Below are positions 17,373 to 26,213 of a stretch of 64,000 nt of DNA, in pieces. The DNA comes from Flavobacteriaceae bacterium UBA6231. Its GTDB lineage: Bacteria > Bacteroidota > Bacteroidia > Flavobacteriales > Flavobacteriaceae. The DNA lies in assembly GCA_002441545.1 (NCBI GenBank), contig DJWL01000088.1, forward strand, positions 62,001 through 126,000, given 5' to 3'. Positions within the stretch are counted from its first letter, which is position 1. The number at the start of each line of letters is the position of its first letter. The notes beneath the pieces are model-generated. The model did not search any database. It saw only the letters and a list, made by a program, of their open reading frames with translations, and was not told the origin of the DNA. Position numbers and translations under genes: made by a program.

Positions 17373-18248
17373 ATGAACAGTTTAAAAATCAAAAATCTTA
17401 CAAAAACGTATGACAATGGTGTGAAAGCATTGGGCAACATTACGTTTGAAATAGAAAATGGAATGTTTGGCCTATTGGGTCCAAATGGTGCAGGTAAATC
17501 TACCTTAATGAAAACCATAGTTGGCTTGCAACAACCCGATAATGGTTCAATTTTATTCAATAATGAAGATATTGTTAAAAATCCGACGTTCATCAAGAAA
17601 CAATTGGGCTATTTACCTCAAGATTTCGGTGTTTATCAAAATATTTCGGCTTATGACCTGCTTAATCACTTGGCCATTTTAAAAGGATTGAATGATAAAG
17701 GGGCTAGAAAAGAACAAATATTGGCACTGCTCGAAAAAACCAATCTATTTGAACAAAAAAACAAAGCCGTTAGTACTTTCAGTGGCGGAATGCGTCAGCG
17801 ATTTGGCGTTGCCCAAGCACTTTTAGGTAGTCCAAGTATTATTATTGTAGATGAACCAACAGCTGGTTTAGATCCGGAAGAACGAAACCGTTTCAACAAT
17901 TTGTTAAGTGAAATTGGCGAAAACATCATAGTCATTCTATCTACACACTTGGTCGAAGATGTTAGAAATCTTTGTACACAAATGGCCATTATCAACAAAG
18001 GAGAATTACTGTTAACTGGTAACCCCGAACAATTTATTGCCGAAATTAATGGCAAAGTTTGGAAGAAGTACATTGATAAAAATAAACTTCTTGAATATCA
18101 AAATCAGTACAAGATTATTTCTACCCAATTGCAAGCTGGCAAATTGAGCATTAAAGTTTTTGACAATGAAAATCCGCTTAATGGATTTACACAAACGGAA
18201 GCCGATTTAGAAGATGTTTATTTCACCACATTACAAAAACCACAATAA
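17373..18248 (+). CDS. ABC transporter ATP-binding protein
   Basis: Cytosolic ATPase of 291 aa that drives the permease encoded next to it. Motifs: Walker A GPNGAGKST, Q-loop GYLPQDFGVYQ, signature FSGGMRQRFGVAQ, Walker B IIIVDEPTAGLDP and the H-loop STHLVEDV. The C-terminal 70 residues form the extension seen in CcmA/NatA-type ATPases. One base separates its stop from the permease-peptidase ATG at 18250, so the two are coupled. Sequence type suggests an exporter or a lipid- or peptide-handling transporter. Confidence 0.92.
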   Translation: MNSLKIKNLTKTYDNGVKALGNITFEIENGMFGLLGPNGAGKSTLMKTIVGLQQPDNGSILFNNEDIVKNPTFIKKQLGYLPQDFGVYQNISAYDLLNHLAILKGLNDKGARKEQILALLEKTNLFEQKNKAVSTFSGGMRQRFGVAQALLGSPSIIIVDEPTAGLDPEERNRFNNLLSEIGENIIVILSTHLVEDVRNLCTQMAIINKGELLLTGNPEQFIAEINGKVWKKYIDKNKLLEYQNQYKIISTQLQAGKLSIKVFDNENPLNGFTQTEADLEDVYFTTLQKPQ

Positions 18249-18249
18249 G

Positions 18250-21200
18250 ATGTTACGTCATTTAATTTTTTTCGAATGGAAATTTTATGGTCGTAAGATT
18301 TCATTTTATGTCATGCTATTGTCATTTCTTGGATTTGGCATTTTGGTTGGAACTTCTGCGGGTATTGCATTTCCAAACATCAAATATAATTCTCCTTATG
18401 CCATCAATTTCATATTAGGGTTGTTTTCTTTGGCAAGCCTTTTTCCTATTGTAATAATGGCTTCTCAAAGTTTATTGAGGGAACAAGACAATCACTTTGA
18501 ACAGATACTTTATGCAACACCAATTACCATTAGAAACTATTTTGTGAGTCGATTTTTATTGGTTTTTGGAATGGCTGTATTTACATTCCTGCTATTTATA
18601 ATTGGCTATATGCTTGGCCATTTTATAAAAATGGACAACAGCGAAAAATGGGGGATTTTTCATTTTAATTATTATCTGAATTCCTTTTTGGTAATCGTAA
18701 TTCCCAACATCTTTTTGTGTACTGTTATAGTTTGTTGCACCGCCTGGTTTAGCAAAAATAAAATGCTTATTTCTTTAAGTGGATTGGGCATTTACGTGTT
18801 ATATATGGTGGTTTCCATTTTTTCAAATTCGCCATTATTTGCTGGTGCTTCTCCTGTTTCAGATAATGCAATGAGCATATCGGCAAAGTTAGACCCATTC
18901 GGCATGGTCGCTTTTTTTGAACAAACCCAATATTGGACGGCATTACAAAAAAACACAATGGTTTTGCAACTATCAGGAAATTTGTTGTTCAACAGAATTG
19001 TAATTATTTTATTGGCTCTTACCATTTTTTATACTGTATATAAACGCTTCCAATTCAAAAATTCAAACAAACCAAAAAAGAAAGTTGAAACCATCAACGA
19101 ATTAATAGACAGAAAATATGTTTATACCAAAACGATAACAAAATCAAACGGAAAAAAATATTTCATCTTAACAATTGTGTCTTTTTTAAAAATCGATTTA
19201 AAATCAACCATAAAAAGTATTCCTTTTGTTTTACTAGTTGCCATAACCCTATTTATAGTTGGCATGGAAATGTACGGAGCAATCGTAGGAGGTATCCGAT
19301 TGCCACAATATTTTGTTACTACAACTTTAATGATTAATACAATTCTCGCAACAATTCCTTCCATTTTGTTGTTGGCAATGCTTTTTTATGGAAGTGAATT
19401 GGTTTGGAAAAGTAAAAGTGTCAATTTTTTATCTATCGAAAATTCAACACCCTATTCAAACTCGGCTTTGTTCATTTCAAAATTTGGTATGGTATCTATC
19501 ATTTCGTTGATTTTGATATTTTTCAGTATTGTTTTAGGTGTGCTGTTTCAGGCTATTTTTCAATATCCAATCATAGATTGGAGTGCTTATTTGTCTTTAT
19601 TCTATTTCATTGGTTTGCCTGCATCGCTTTGTGGCCTTGTTATTATTACTTTTCAATACATTTCAAAAAACAAATACATTGCCCTTTCTGTTTGTGCCGT
19701 CTTTTTGGTTTTGACAAATTCTTCTTTAGGAAAAACATTTGGATTTAAACATCCTCTACTCCGCTTTGCCAATTTTTTGCCCGATGCTTTTAGCGATATA
19801 AATGGTCTTGGATATTACCCAAAAGTATTTTCAGTTACTATGTTGTACAGTTTGTCTTTTGCAATACTGCTTTCTGTTTTGGCTATTCTTTTTTTGAACA
19901 AATCGGTTTTGAAAACAAAACGAAAATCATTTACTATTTTGATTTTACCTTTTATAGTAATGCTACTATCTGGCATTTATATGATGACCAAAAGTGGTGG
20001 TGTTTCCAAAGAAATTCTGATGAACTGGCAACAGCATTATGAAGAAAAATATAACCCCTATAAAAACAAACCTCAACCCAGTATTACCGATGTAAAAGCC
20101 AGCATCGATTTATTTCCCGAGGAGAATAGTTATAAAGTTGAAGGAACATACATTCTTGTCAACAAAACACAAGAAGAAATTTCAGAAGTTTTAATCAATA
20201 CATCAAATGAAATCACTTGGAATTTTATAACTTCATCACAATTAACTTTAGTAAAAAAAGATGAAGAATTTGGGCAATATCTATTCAAGACAAAACAAAA
20301 ATTGTTAGCCAATGACAGCATTTCAATGAGCTTTAAATTTGAATATAAAATAGAACCTTTAAAAGGCCATCAATCATTTAATGCCATTGTAGAAAATGGT
20401 GTTTTTATGCGCATTAGCAATTATTTTCCATCTGTTGGTTATAATTTAGACAATGAAATTGAAGATAAATTAGAGCGAAAGAAACGAGAATTGCCATTAC
20501 AGGAGTCACTTACAAAAGTAGATGCGCCGTTGGCAAATCCATACAATTATGAATTTATAAATCTTGATGCTGTTGTTTCTACTTCGATTAACCAAACTGC
20601 AATTTCAGTTGGTGAATTGATAAATAACTATTCAAAGAGCAACCGAAATTATTTTCATTATAGAACCCATGATATTCCGTTCCGATTTGCAGTTTCATCA
20701 GCTAAATATGCCATTCAAAAATTGAACTATCATGATATTGCCATAGAAATATTTTACGACCCCAAACACCATCAAAATATTTCACATTTAATCAATAGCA
20801 TCAAAAAAACATTGCAGTATTGTGAAACACATTTTGGGGAATACCCTTACAAAACTGTTCGCTTTGCCGAAATAAGTTCTTTTACGAGAGGTTTTGCTGC
20901 AACAGCTTATCCTGCAACCATTTTTATCAATGAAACACAATTTCATTTAAACTTATCGCAAGGCGAAGGTCACGATATTATCAATGAATTGGCAGGACAC
21001 GAATTGTCACATCAATGGTGGGGTAATGCACAGCTAAACCCCGACTATAGAGAAGGTAGCGGTGTGCTTACTGAAACACTAGCTCAATACACGCAATTAA
21101 TGCTCTACAAAAACGAATATGGTAGGGAAAAAATGTTAGAAATGGTCAGGCTTTATCAAAATATGTATGACAGTGAAAAAGCATTTAGTGGCGAAGAGCC

Positions 21201-21435
21201 TTTATATAAATCAAATCCAAATAACACCAATGCCATATATAACAAGGGTCTGATAAAAATGTATGAATTGTATTTGTTGATTGGCGAAGAGAAAATTAAT
21301 TTGGCTTTAAAAAGTTTATTGACCAAACATAAATTCCCGTTACAGCCTGCAACAACCATAGACTTGATTAAAGAATTGAAAATGTTTACCAAAAAAGAGA
21401 ATTATACGAAGATGGATGACATATTTAAGAATTGA
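18250..21435 (+). CDS. ABC permease fused to an M1-like aminopeptidase
   Basis: A 1061-aa fusion. The first ~590 residues hold two blocks of about six membrane helices each (ABC-2 permease type), and the last ~450 form an extracytoplasmic M1-like peptidase. The zinc site begins H917-E918-L-S-H921; the third ligand is most likely E942, which leaves 20 residues between rather than the 18 of classical M1 enzymes. The GAMEN exopeptidase motif is replaced by GFAATAYPATIF. Start at 18250 is chosen over an ATG at 18214 that lies inside the ATPase gene. It probably cleaves or senses peptides in step with transport; the substrate is unknown. Confidence 0.88.
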   Translation: MLRHLIFFEWKFYGRKISFYVMLLSFLGFGILVGTSAGIAFPNIKYNSPYAINFILGLFSLASLFPIVIMASQSLLREQDNHFEQILYATPITIRNYFVSRFLLVFGMAVFTFLLFIIGYMLGHFIKMDNSEKWGIFHFNYYLNSFLVIVIPNIFLCTVIVCCTAWFSKNKMLISLSGLGIYVLYMVVSIFSNSPLFAGASPVSDNAMSISAKLDPFGMVAFFEQTQYWTALQKNTMVLQLSGNLLFNRIVIILLALTIFYTVYKRFQFKNSNKPKKKVETINELIDRKYVYTKTITKSNGKKYFILTIVSFLKIDLKSTIKSIPFVLLVAITLFIVGMEMYGAIVGGIRLPQYFVTTTLMINTILATIPSILLLAMLFYGSELVWKSKSVNFLSIENSTPYSNSALFISKFGMVSIISLILIFFSIVLGVLFQAIFQYPIIDWSAYLSLFYFIGLPASLCGLVIITFQYISKNKYIALSVCAVFLVLTNSSLGKTFGFKHPLLRFANFLPDAFSDINGLGYYPKVFSVTMLYSLSFAILLSVLAILFLNKSVLKTKRKSFTILILPFIVMLLSGIYMMTKSGGVSKEILMNWQQHYEEKYNPYKNKPQPSITDVKASIDLFPEENSYKVEGTYILVNKTQEEISEVLINTSNEITWNFITSSQLTLVKKDEEFGQYLFKTKQKLLANDSISMSFKFEYKIEPLKGHQSFNAIVENGVFMRISNYFPSVGYNLDNEIEDKLERKKRELPLQESLTKVDAPLANPYNYEFINLDAVVSTSINQTAISVGELINNYSKSNRNYFHYRTHDIPFRFAVSSAKYAIQKLNYHDIAIEIFYDPKHHQNISHLINSIKKTLQYCETHFGEYPYKTVRFAEISSFTRGFAATAYPATIFINETQFHLNLSQGEGHDIINELAGHELSHQWWGNAQLNPDYREGSGVLTETLAQYTQLMLYKNEYGREKMLEMVRLYQNMYDSEKAFSGEEPLYKSNPNNTNAIYNKGLIKMYELYLLIGEEKINLALKSLLTKHKFPLQPATTIDLIKELKMFTKKENYTKMDDIFKN

Positions 21436-21573
21436 AATGATGTCAGAATCAGGTCTGATGTGAAAAACATAACATGCGGAAAGGAAAAACGACACACAAC
21501 AATGATATAAAAATTTGCTAGTGCAATCCAACTTATAAAACGAAACTACACAAAAAACACCCTGTAACATACT
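21436..21573 (+). repeat. Gap with cassette-type repeat word
   Basis: The 138 bases between two genes contain CACAACAATG, then TATAAAAATTTGCTAG, at 21493-21521, which shares CACAACAA and TATA with the left arm at 15530. No partner arm was found, so this copy may be partial. Confidence 0.4.
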
Positions 21574-22131
21574 ATGAGAAAAACTATAATATTAATTTTG
21601 ATAGTTTTGGCTACTGTTCAAGCAAAAGCTCAATTAATAAAAGAAAAAACTGTTGATATTTCAATAGGTTACGGATTGAGTGCTCCTTATGATGATATAG
21701 ATGTAGTTGGCTCTGGATTTTATTTACAAGGCGAATATGTGCTTGACCTTTCCAAATGGATAGACATAAGGTCATATGCTGGACTGATTTTGACAAAATC
21801 AAACGGAAAAGACTTAAACGAAAACCCTACTATTTACAAAGCAACTTCAAATGCATTTTTAATTGGAGGAAAAGCCAGAGTTGCCATACCAATTCCTTGG
21901 GTTGCTCCATATTTTGAAGTTGGAGTTGGTGCCTCAATAGGTTCATTTGAAACTTTTACACCATTTGCTGATATAAATAAAAGTGGATTAATTCTACATA
22001 TTCCTTTCTCTCTAGGATTGGAATTAGGACACAAACATAACTTTGATATTGGCCTTCTGTATTATTTTCAACCAAGTATGGAACAGTTATCTGGTGCAGT
22101 AGCCTTTGGAGTTTCTATTCCTTTAAATTAA
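21574..22131 (+). CDS. Secreted beta-barrel-like protein of unknown function
   Basis: A 185-aa protein with a clean signal peptide (MRKTIILILIVLATVQAKAQ). The mature part has alternating strands and glycine turns (ISIGYGLSAPY, GFYLQGEYVLDL, PYFEVGVGASIG, FSLGLELGHKHNFDIGLLYYF) and ends in a hydrophobic strand without a terminal aromatic residue. This suits a small outer-membrane barrel of the OmpW/OprF type. Last gene of the accessory island and followed by a bidirectional terminator. No specific family can be named. Confidence 0.7.
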   Translation: MRKTIILILIVLATVQAKAQLIKEKTVDISIGYGLSAPYDDIDVVGSGFYLQGEYVLDLSKWIDIRSYAGLILTKSNGKDLNENPTIYKATSNAFLIGGKARVAIPIPWVAPYFEVGVGASIGSFETFTPFADINKSGLILHIPFSLGLELGHKHNFDIGLLYYFQPSMEQLSGAVAFGVSIPLN

Positions 22132-22187
22132 AATTTGATATGCTTATATAAGTAATTGAATATCTTATTTTTTATAAATATTAAAAC

Positions 22188-22215
22188 AAAAAACACTCCA
22201 AAAAGAGTGTTTTTT
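22188..22215 (+). terminator. Bidirectional terminator
   Basis: AAAAAACACTC (22188-22198) pairs perfectly with GAGTGTTTTTT (22205-22215) around a 6-base loop. It lies between the beta-barrel-like gene on the plus strand and the micro-gene on the minus strand and can serve both. Confidence 0.88.
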
Positions 22216-22236
22216 AATTTTAAAAAAGAAACAAAA

Positions 22237-22341
22237 CTAAGTTCGTTTTGCTTTTTTAGCAATTTTTGCAGCTTTCTTTTCCTTTGGACTTAAGACAGCC
22301 TCTTTTTTTACATTTTTCTTTGCGTCGTGAGATTTTGCCAT
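22237..22341 (-). CDS. 34-aa lysine/alanine-rich small protein
   Basis: Reading on the minus strand from ATG at 22341 gives 34 residues, MAKSHDAKKNVKKEAVLSP and then a KEKKAAKIAKKAKRT tail, ending at TAG. Fifteen to twenty residues are Lys or Ala, the net charge is strongly positive, and there is no membrane segment. I recall similar tiny proteins in flavobacterial genomes, but that is memory, not a search. The open frame, sensible start and dedicated terminator on its 3' side support a real gene. An RNA- or ribosome-binding role is possible. Confidence 0.55.
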   Translation of the reverse strand: MAKSHDAKKNVKKEAVLSPKEKKAAKIAKKAKRT

Positions 22342-22359
22342 ATTAATTATTATTAAATT

Positions 22360-22651
22360 TTAAACTTTAAGTACAATTCTAAAACGAGCTTTTCCTTCTT
22401 CTAAGTGTTTCATCGCTTTATTCACATCTTCCATTTGTGGTGTTTAATATAAAATTTAAAGAGCCTACTATTCCTTGTAGTGCTTCAGGATTTGTAGAAT
22501 CTACTACGTGATGTTCCCCCATTTATATTTTTTATAGGGTTTAAACTAAAAGGCTGTAACCTCACAACCCTAAGTTATTAAAAAATTCATATTGAAATTT
22601 TTCTAGTTTTGCTTTTACTTAGTTAGCAGCATAAGCATTAATTTTTATCAT
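22360..22651 (-). pseudogene. Remnant of a zinc-type alcohol dehydrogenase (YahK/AdhA-like)
   Basis: Three pieces of one medium-chain alcohol dehydrogenase survive in order on the minus strand. They are an N-terminal piece (MIKINAYAAN, stop, VKAKLEKFQYEF) from 22651, a middle piece (HHVVDSTNPEAL then GSLNFILNTT) from 22522, and the C-terminal end (MEDVNKAMKHLEEGKARFRI then VLKV) stopping at 22360. In-frame stops, a frameshift and loss of roughly 250 codons, including the zinc-binding and most of the Rossmann region, make it non-functional. Similarity is judged by eye from family motifs. Confidence 0.72.
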
Positions 22652-22783
22652 AATAGCTTTTATTTTTACAGTCATAAGATATAAAAAAAATGAAATACTA
22701 CTTATAAAAAAGACGTTAAAATTCATTTAAACAAAAAAAGCATATTTCTTACTTTTATATGCTAAAAACTAAAATAAAATCTC

Positions 22784-23398
22784 ATGAAAATAATTGGTAT
22801 TGGTAAAAACTATGTTAGTGATAAAGCAGAAATTAGCAAACTTAAAACTGGTGAACAACTCATATTTTTAAAAGCCGAAAGCACACTTGTTACCAATAAC
22901 AAGGATATTGCATACCCTACTATTACTAAAGAATTAGTTTATGAGGTTGAATTAGTATTGAAAATTAGAAAAAGAGGGAAAGATATTGCTTTGGAAAATG
23001 CAACCTCTTATATTTCTGAAATTGCTGTTGGAATTGATTATACTGCTAAAGATTTACTTGCTGCAAGCAGAGAAAACAAAGGCTCATGGGCATTGGCAAA
23101 AGGTTTTGATGGTGCTTCACCAGTTTCAAAATTTAAGGAAGTCTCAAATTTTGATGATTTAACTAATATAAATTTTGATTTAATCATTAATGGAGATAAA
23201 AAGCAAATAGGAAATACAGGTTTTATGATTTATACCTTTGCTGAAATTATTGTTTTTGTATCGAAATACATGACTTTAGAAGCTGGGGATTTAATATTTA
23301 CCGGAACGCCTACTCTTGGGACTGGATTGAATTTTAAAGGAGACCACATAAAAGCCTCAATTGAAGGCGAATTACTATTAGACTTCAAAATAGTTTAA
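22784..23398 (+). CDS. Fumarylacetoacetate hydrolase (FAH) family protein
   Basis: A 204-aa enzyme of the FAH superfamily, which includes hydrolases, decarboxylases and oxaloacetate-handling enzymes acting on small oxo-acids. The metal-binding core is seen at YEVELVLKIRKRGKDI, followed by IAVGIDYTAKDL, KGSWALAKGFDGASPVS, MIYTFAEIIVFVSKYMTLEAGDLIFTGTP split over the C-terminal half. Length fits the short single-domain (YcgM/FAHD1-like) members. It stands alone between the decayed gene and the DUF294 gene. Exact reaction unknown. Confidence 0.9.
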   Translation: MKIIGIGKNYVSDKAEISKLKTGEQLIFLKAESTLVTNNKDIAYPTITKELVYEVELVLKIRKRGKDIALENATSYISEIAVGIDYTAKDLLAASRENKGSWALAKGFDGASPVSKFKEVSNFDDLTNINFDLIINGDKKQIGNTGFMIYTFAEIIVFVSKYMTLEAGDLIFTGTPTLGTGLNFKGDHIKASIEGELLLDFKIV

Positions 23399-23483
23399 AC
23401 TTCAATTTAAAAACTATACTTATTTAGCATAAAACATGATATAATTCATAGTTAATACACCTATTTTTATCTAAATTGGTTGT

Positions 23484-25391
23484 ATGAACACTATTGCTGA
23501 GCGTATTTATGATTTTTTAAAGGGATTCCCTCCTTTTAGTATGCTTATAGCTGATGATTTATTATCAATATGCAAGTCTATTGAAGTTCATTATATTGAA
23601 AAAGATAATTTTCTTTTTAAAGCAAATGAACCAGTAAAAGATAAGTTTTATGTAGTAAAAGATGGTGATATTGGATTATTCACAGCAACCAATGACCTTA
23701 TTGATGAGTGTGATGAAGGTGATATTTTTGGTTTACGCGCCTTAATGCGACAAGGAATTTATTTATTAAGTGCAAAAGCCATTGAAGAAAGCATCGTTTA
23801 TAGTATTTCATCAACTCTATTTGAAAATTATATCGCTTCTAATACAGAAGCAAGTAAATACTTAATGTCAAATTTGGTTTCAAATTATAGGAAAACTAAT
23901 GATGATATACAAGAACATCATTTTTTAGGAATACCAAATAACACAGGCCCAGTAATACAAGATTTTTTAGAAGAACAAACAGCAGATTATTCAAAAAACC
24001 CAATTACATGTTCTCCAGAAAACAGCATTAAAGAAGCTGCTATTTTAATGACCGAAAAAAGAGTTGGTTCTGTTATAATCACTCAAAAAAACAAACCGCT
24101 TGGTATTATAACAGATAAAGATATACGAACTAAAATTGCGACAGGTTTATTTTCCATTGATGAAAATGTGACTAAAATAATGACGTCACCAGTTATTACT
24201 TTTCCAAAAAACATTACGGTTGCTGAAGCACAAATAGCTATGCTAAAACACAGAATTACTCATTTGTGCATAACAAAAGATGGTACTGTAAACTCAGAGC
24301 TTACAGGAATCCTTTCTGAACATGATATTATAGTTATTAGAGAACATAATGCCTCTGTATTAATTAAAGAAGTAAAACGATCTAAATCAATTGAAGACTT
24401 AAAACAAATAAGGTTAAGAGCGCAAAATTTATTGAAGCGTTATATTGAACAGCAAATTCCCATAACATTTGCATCAAAAATTATTACAGCCATAAACAAT
24501 AGTATTACTAATAAAATAATTGAAAATGCTATTAAAAGCATGGGAAATGCTCCCCCAACAACATTTTCTTGGTTGGCTATTGGAAGTCAAGGAAGAGAAG
24601 AACAATTATTGTTGACTGATCAAGACAATGCCTTGGTTTTTGATGATGTTCCAAAACCTGAATTAAAGAAAGCTAAAGACTATTTTTTAACCCTTTCAAA
24701 AAAAATTACTCAAGATTTAAATACCGTTGGATTTGAATTTTGTCCTGCTAATATGATGGCCAGTAACCCAAAATGGTGCTTATCAGTATCAGAATGGAAA
24801 CAACAGTTTAAACGTTGGATTACGTCGCCAGACCAAGACAATTTAATGTTATGCACCATTTTCTTTGATTTTGAACCTGCTTTTGGAAACAATGATTTAG
24901 TAGATAAAATGTCTGAAGGGATATTTGAGTCTATAAGCTATCATCAAATATTTTTAAACCATTTAGGAGTAAATGCTTTAAAAAATCCACCACCATTAAG
25001 CTTTTTCAGACAATTTTTGGTTGAGCAAAGTGGCGAACATAAAGACCAATTTGACATTAAGGCAAGAGCCATGATGCCTTTGGTAGATGCTGCAAGATTA
25101 TTAATCCTTTCAAATAATGTAAAGGCGCATAACAATACTGTTTTAAGGTATGAAAAGCTTATTGAGCTTGAGCCTCAAAATAAAGAATTGTATAACGATT
25201 GCCTTTTAGCATTTAAAAATTTGCTTCGCTTTAGAACAGAACAAGGTTTAAAACATCAAGATTCTGGGAGATTTATAGATTTAAAATCACTTAGTAAAGC
25301 AAACCGGTTAGAATTAAAAAACTGTTTTAAAGCCATTAAAGAAATACAGGAATTGATTTTAGTCAGATTTAACCTTTCACAATTCTTATAA
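23484..25391 (+). CDS. cNMP-binding/CBS/DUF294 nucleotidyltransferase-like protein
   Basis: A 635-aa cytosolic signalling-type protein. Domain order: cyclic-nucleotide-binding barrel (about 1-140), two CBS domains (about 165-290; NSIKEAAILMTEKRVGSVII, then VTKIMTSPVITFPKN), a DUF294 nucleotidyltransferase-like domain (about 320-470; GSQGREEQLLLTDQDNALVF) and the DUF294 C-terminal helical domain. The GS-x10-D-x-D-type metal site looks intact. One base separates it from the DnaQ-like exonuclease gene. In proteobacteria the same pair often lies beside actP-type acetate symporter genes, and here the acetate locus starts 0.8 kb away. It may tune that system. Confidence 0.9.
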   Translation: MNTIAERIYDFLKGFPPFSMLIADDLLSICKSIEVHYIEKDNFLFKANEPVKDKFYVVKDGDIGLFTATNDLIDECDEGDIFGLRALMRQGIYLLSAKAIEESIVYSISSTLFENYIASNTEASKYLMSNLVSNYRKTNDDIQEHHFLGIPNNTGPVIQDFLEEQTADYSKNPITCSPENSIKEAAILMTEKRVGSVIITQKNKPLGIITDKDIRTKIATGLFSIDENVTKIMTSPVITFPKNITVAEAQIAMLKHRITHLCITKDGTVNSELTGILSEHDIIVIREHNASVLIKEVKRSKSIEDLKQIRLRAQNLLKRYIEQQIPITFASKIITAINNSITNKIIENAIKSMGNAPPTTFSWLAIGSQGREEQLLLTDQDNALVFDDVPKPELKKAKDYFLTLSKKITQDLNTVGFEFCPANMMASNPKWCLSVSEWKQQFKRWITSPDQDNLMLCTIFFDFEPAFGNNDLVDKMSEGIFESISYHQIFLNHLGVNALKNPPPLSFFRQFLVEQSGEHKDQFDIKARAMMPLVDAARLLILSNNVKAHNNTVLRYEKLIELEPQNKELYNDCLLAFKNLLRFRTEQGLKHQDSGRFIDLKSLSKANRLELKNCFKAIKEIQELILVRFNLSQFL

Positions 25392-25392
25392 T

Positions 25393-26058
25393 ATGCTTTG
25401 GTTTAAAAAAAGAGACTATCCTGATTTTTGGAACACTTATTCAAATCACTTTAAAAATAAGCAAGACACCAATATTGAAACTATACGATTCGTTGTGTTT
25501 GATACTGAAACCACTGGCTTAAATATAAAAGAAGACAGAATTTTATCAATTGGAGCTGTTGGTATTACAGAGCATACTATTAAAATTTCAGATAGTTTTG
25601 AGTGTTATCTTAGTCAAGATGTTTTTAAAAATGATAGTGTAAAGATTCATGGTATTCTTAAAGAAGGAAATCACCCAAAAATTGAAGAAAAAGAAGCTGT
25701 TAAGTTGTTTTTAAATTACATTAAAAACTCTGTATTAATTGCTCATCATACAGCTTTTGATATTGCAATGATTAATGCTTCTTTAAAGCGAATGGGGTTA
25801 CCAAAATTAAAGAATAGAGCTTTAGACTTGGGGTATCTCTACAAAAAAACTGATTTAGACAGGTCGACAAAAAGTCATTTTAGTTTAGATGATTTAGCCA
25901 AACTGTTTAATATTCCGCAACATGACAGACACACAGCTTCTGGTGATGCCTATATAACCGCTTTACTTTTTTTAAAAGTTTTATCACAATTAAAACTCCA
26001 GAAGAAAATCACATTACATGAATTAGAATCTCCAATTTCAAAGGTTGGATTATTATAA
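25393..26058 (+). CDS. DnaQ-like 3'-5' exonuclease
   Basis: A 221-aa DEDDh exonuclease. Exo I is VFDTETTGLN, exo II is LIAHHTAFDIAMIN, and exo III is HDRHTASGDAYITALLFL, giving D, E, D, H and D in the right order. It is shorter and more divergent than the replicative epsilon subunit and has no polymerase-binding tail, so a DNA-replication role is unlikely. It follows the DUF294 gene by one base and should be co-translated with it. The pairing suggests removal of a nucleotide or short RNA in a signalling pathway; that is inference. Confidence 0.9.
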   Translation: MLWFKKRDYPDFWNTYSNHFKNKQDTNIETIRFVVFDTETTGLNIKEDRILSIGAVGITEHTIKISDSFECYLSQDVFKNDSVKIHGILKEGNHPKIEEKEAVKLFLNYIKNSVLIAHHTAFDIAMINASLKRMGLPKLKNRALDLGYLYKKTDLDRSTKSHFSLDDLAKLFNIPQHDRHTASGDAYITALLFLKVLSQLKLQKKITLHELESPISKVGLL

Positions 26059-26087
26059 AAGAAGCTATCTAAAAAGTAATTTTTTAT

Positions 26088-26163
26088 GTCATTGCGAGGA
26101 ACGAAGCAATCTTTATGATATTAGTAATCAATAAAAAGATTACTTCACGTTGTTCGTAATGAC
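26088..26163 (+). repeat. Dispersed palindromic repeat (copy 1)
   Basis: Begins GTCATTGCGAGGAACG and ends in TTCGTAATGAC, with CAATCTTT and AAAGATTAC as inner arms. The same outer and inner words occur at 43501-43590. It sits between convergent genes and may also terminate them. Confidence 0.65.
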
Positions 26164-26213
26164 GATTATTATTTACTTTTCAGACAGTCTCTTCTTCATA
26201 AAAAAATCATAAA

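Larger units (their letters stand above)
22132..22783 (-). other. 652-base interval: terminator, micro-gene and decayed gene
   Basis: No full-length gene is present. It holds a terminator (22188-22215), a 34-codon gene (22237-22341) and the remains of an alcohol dehydrogenase (22360-22651), each listed separately. The rest (22652-22783) is AT-rich and shows nothing. Confidence 0.6.
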
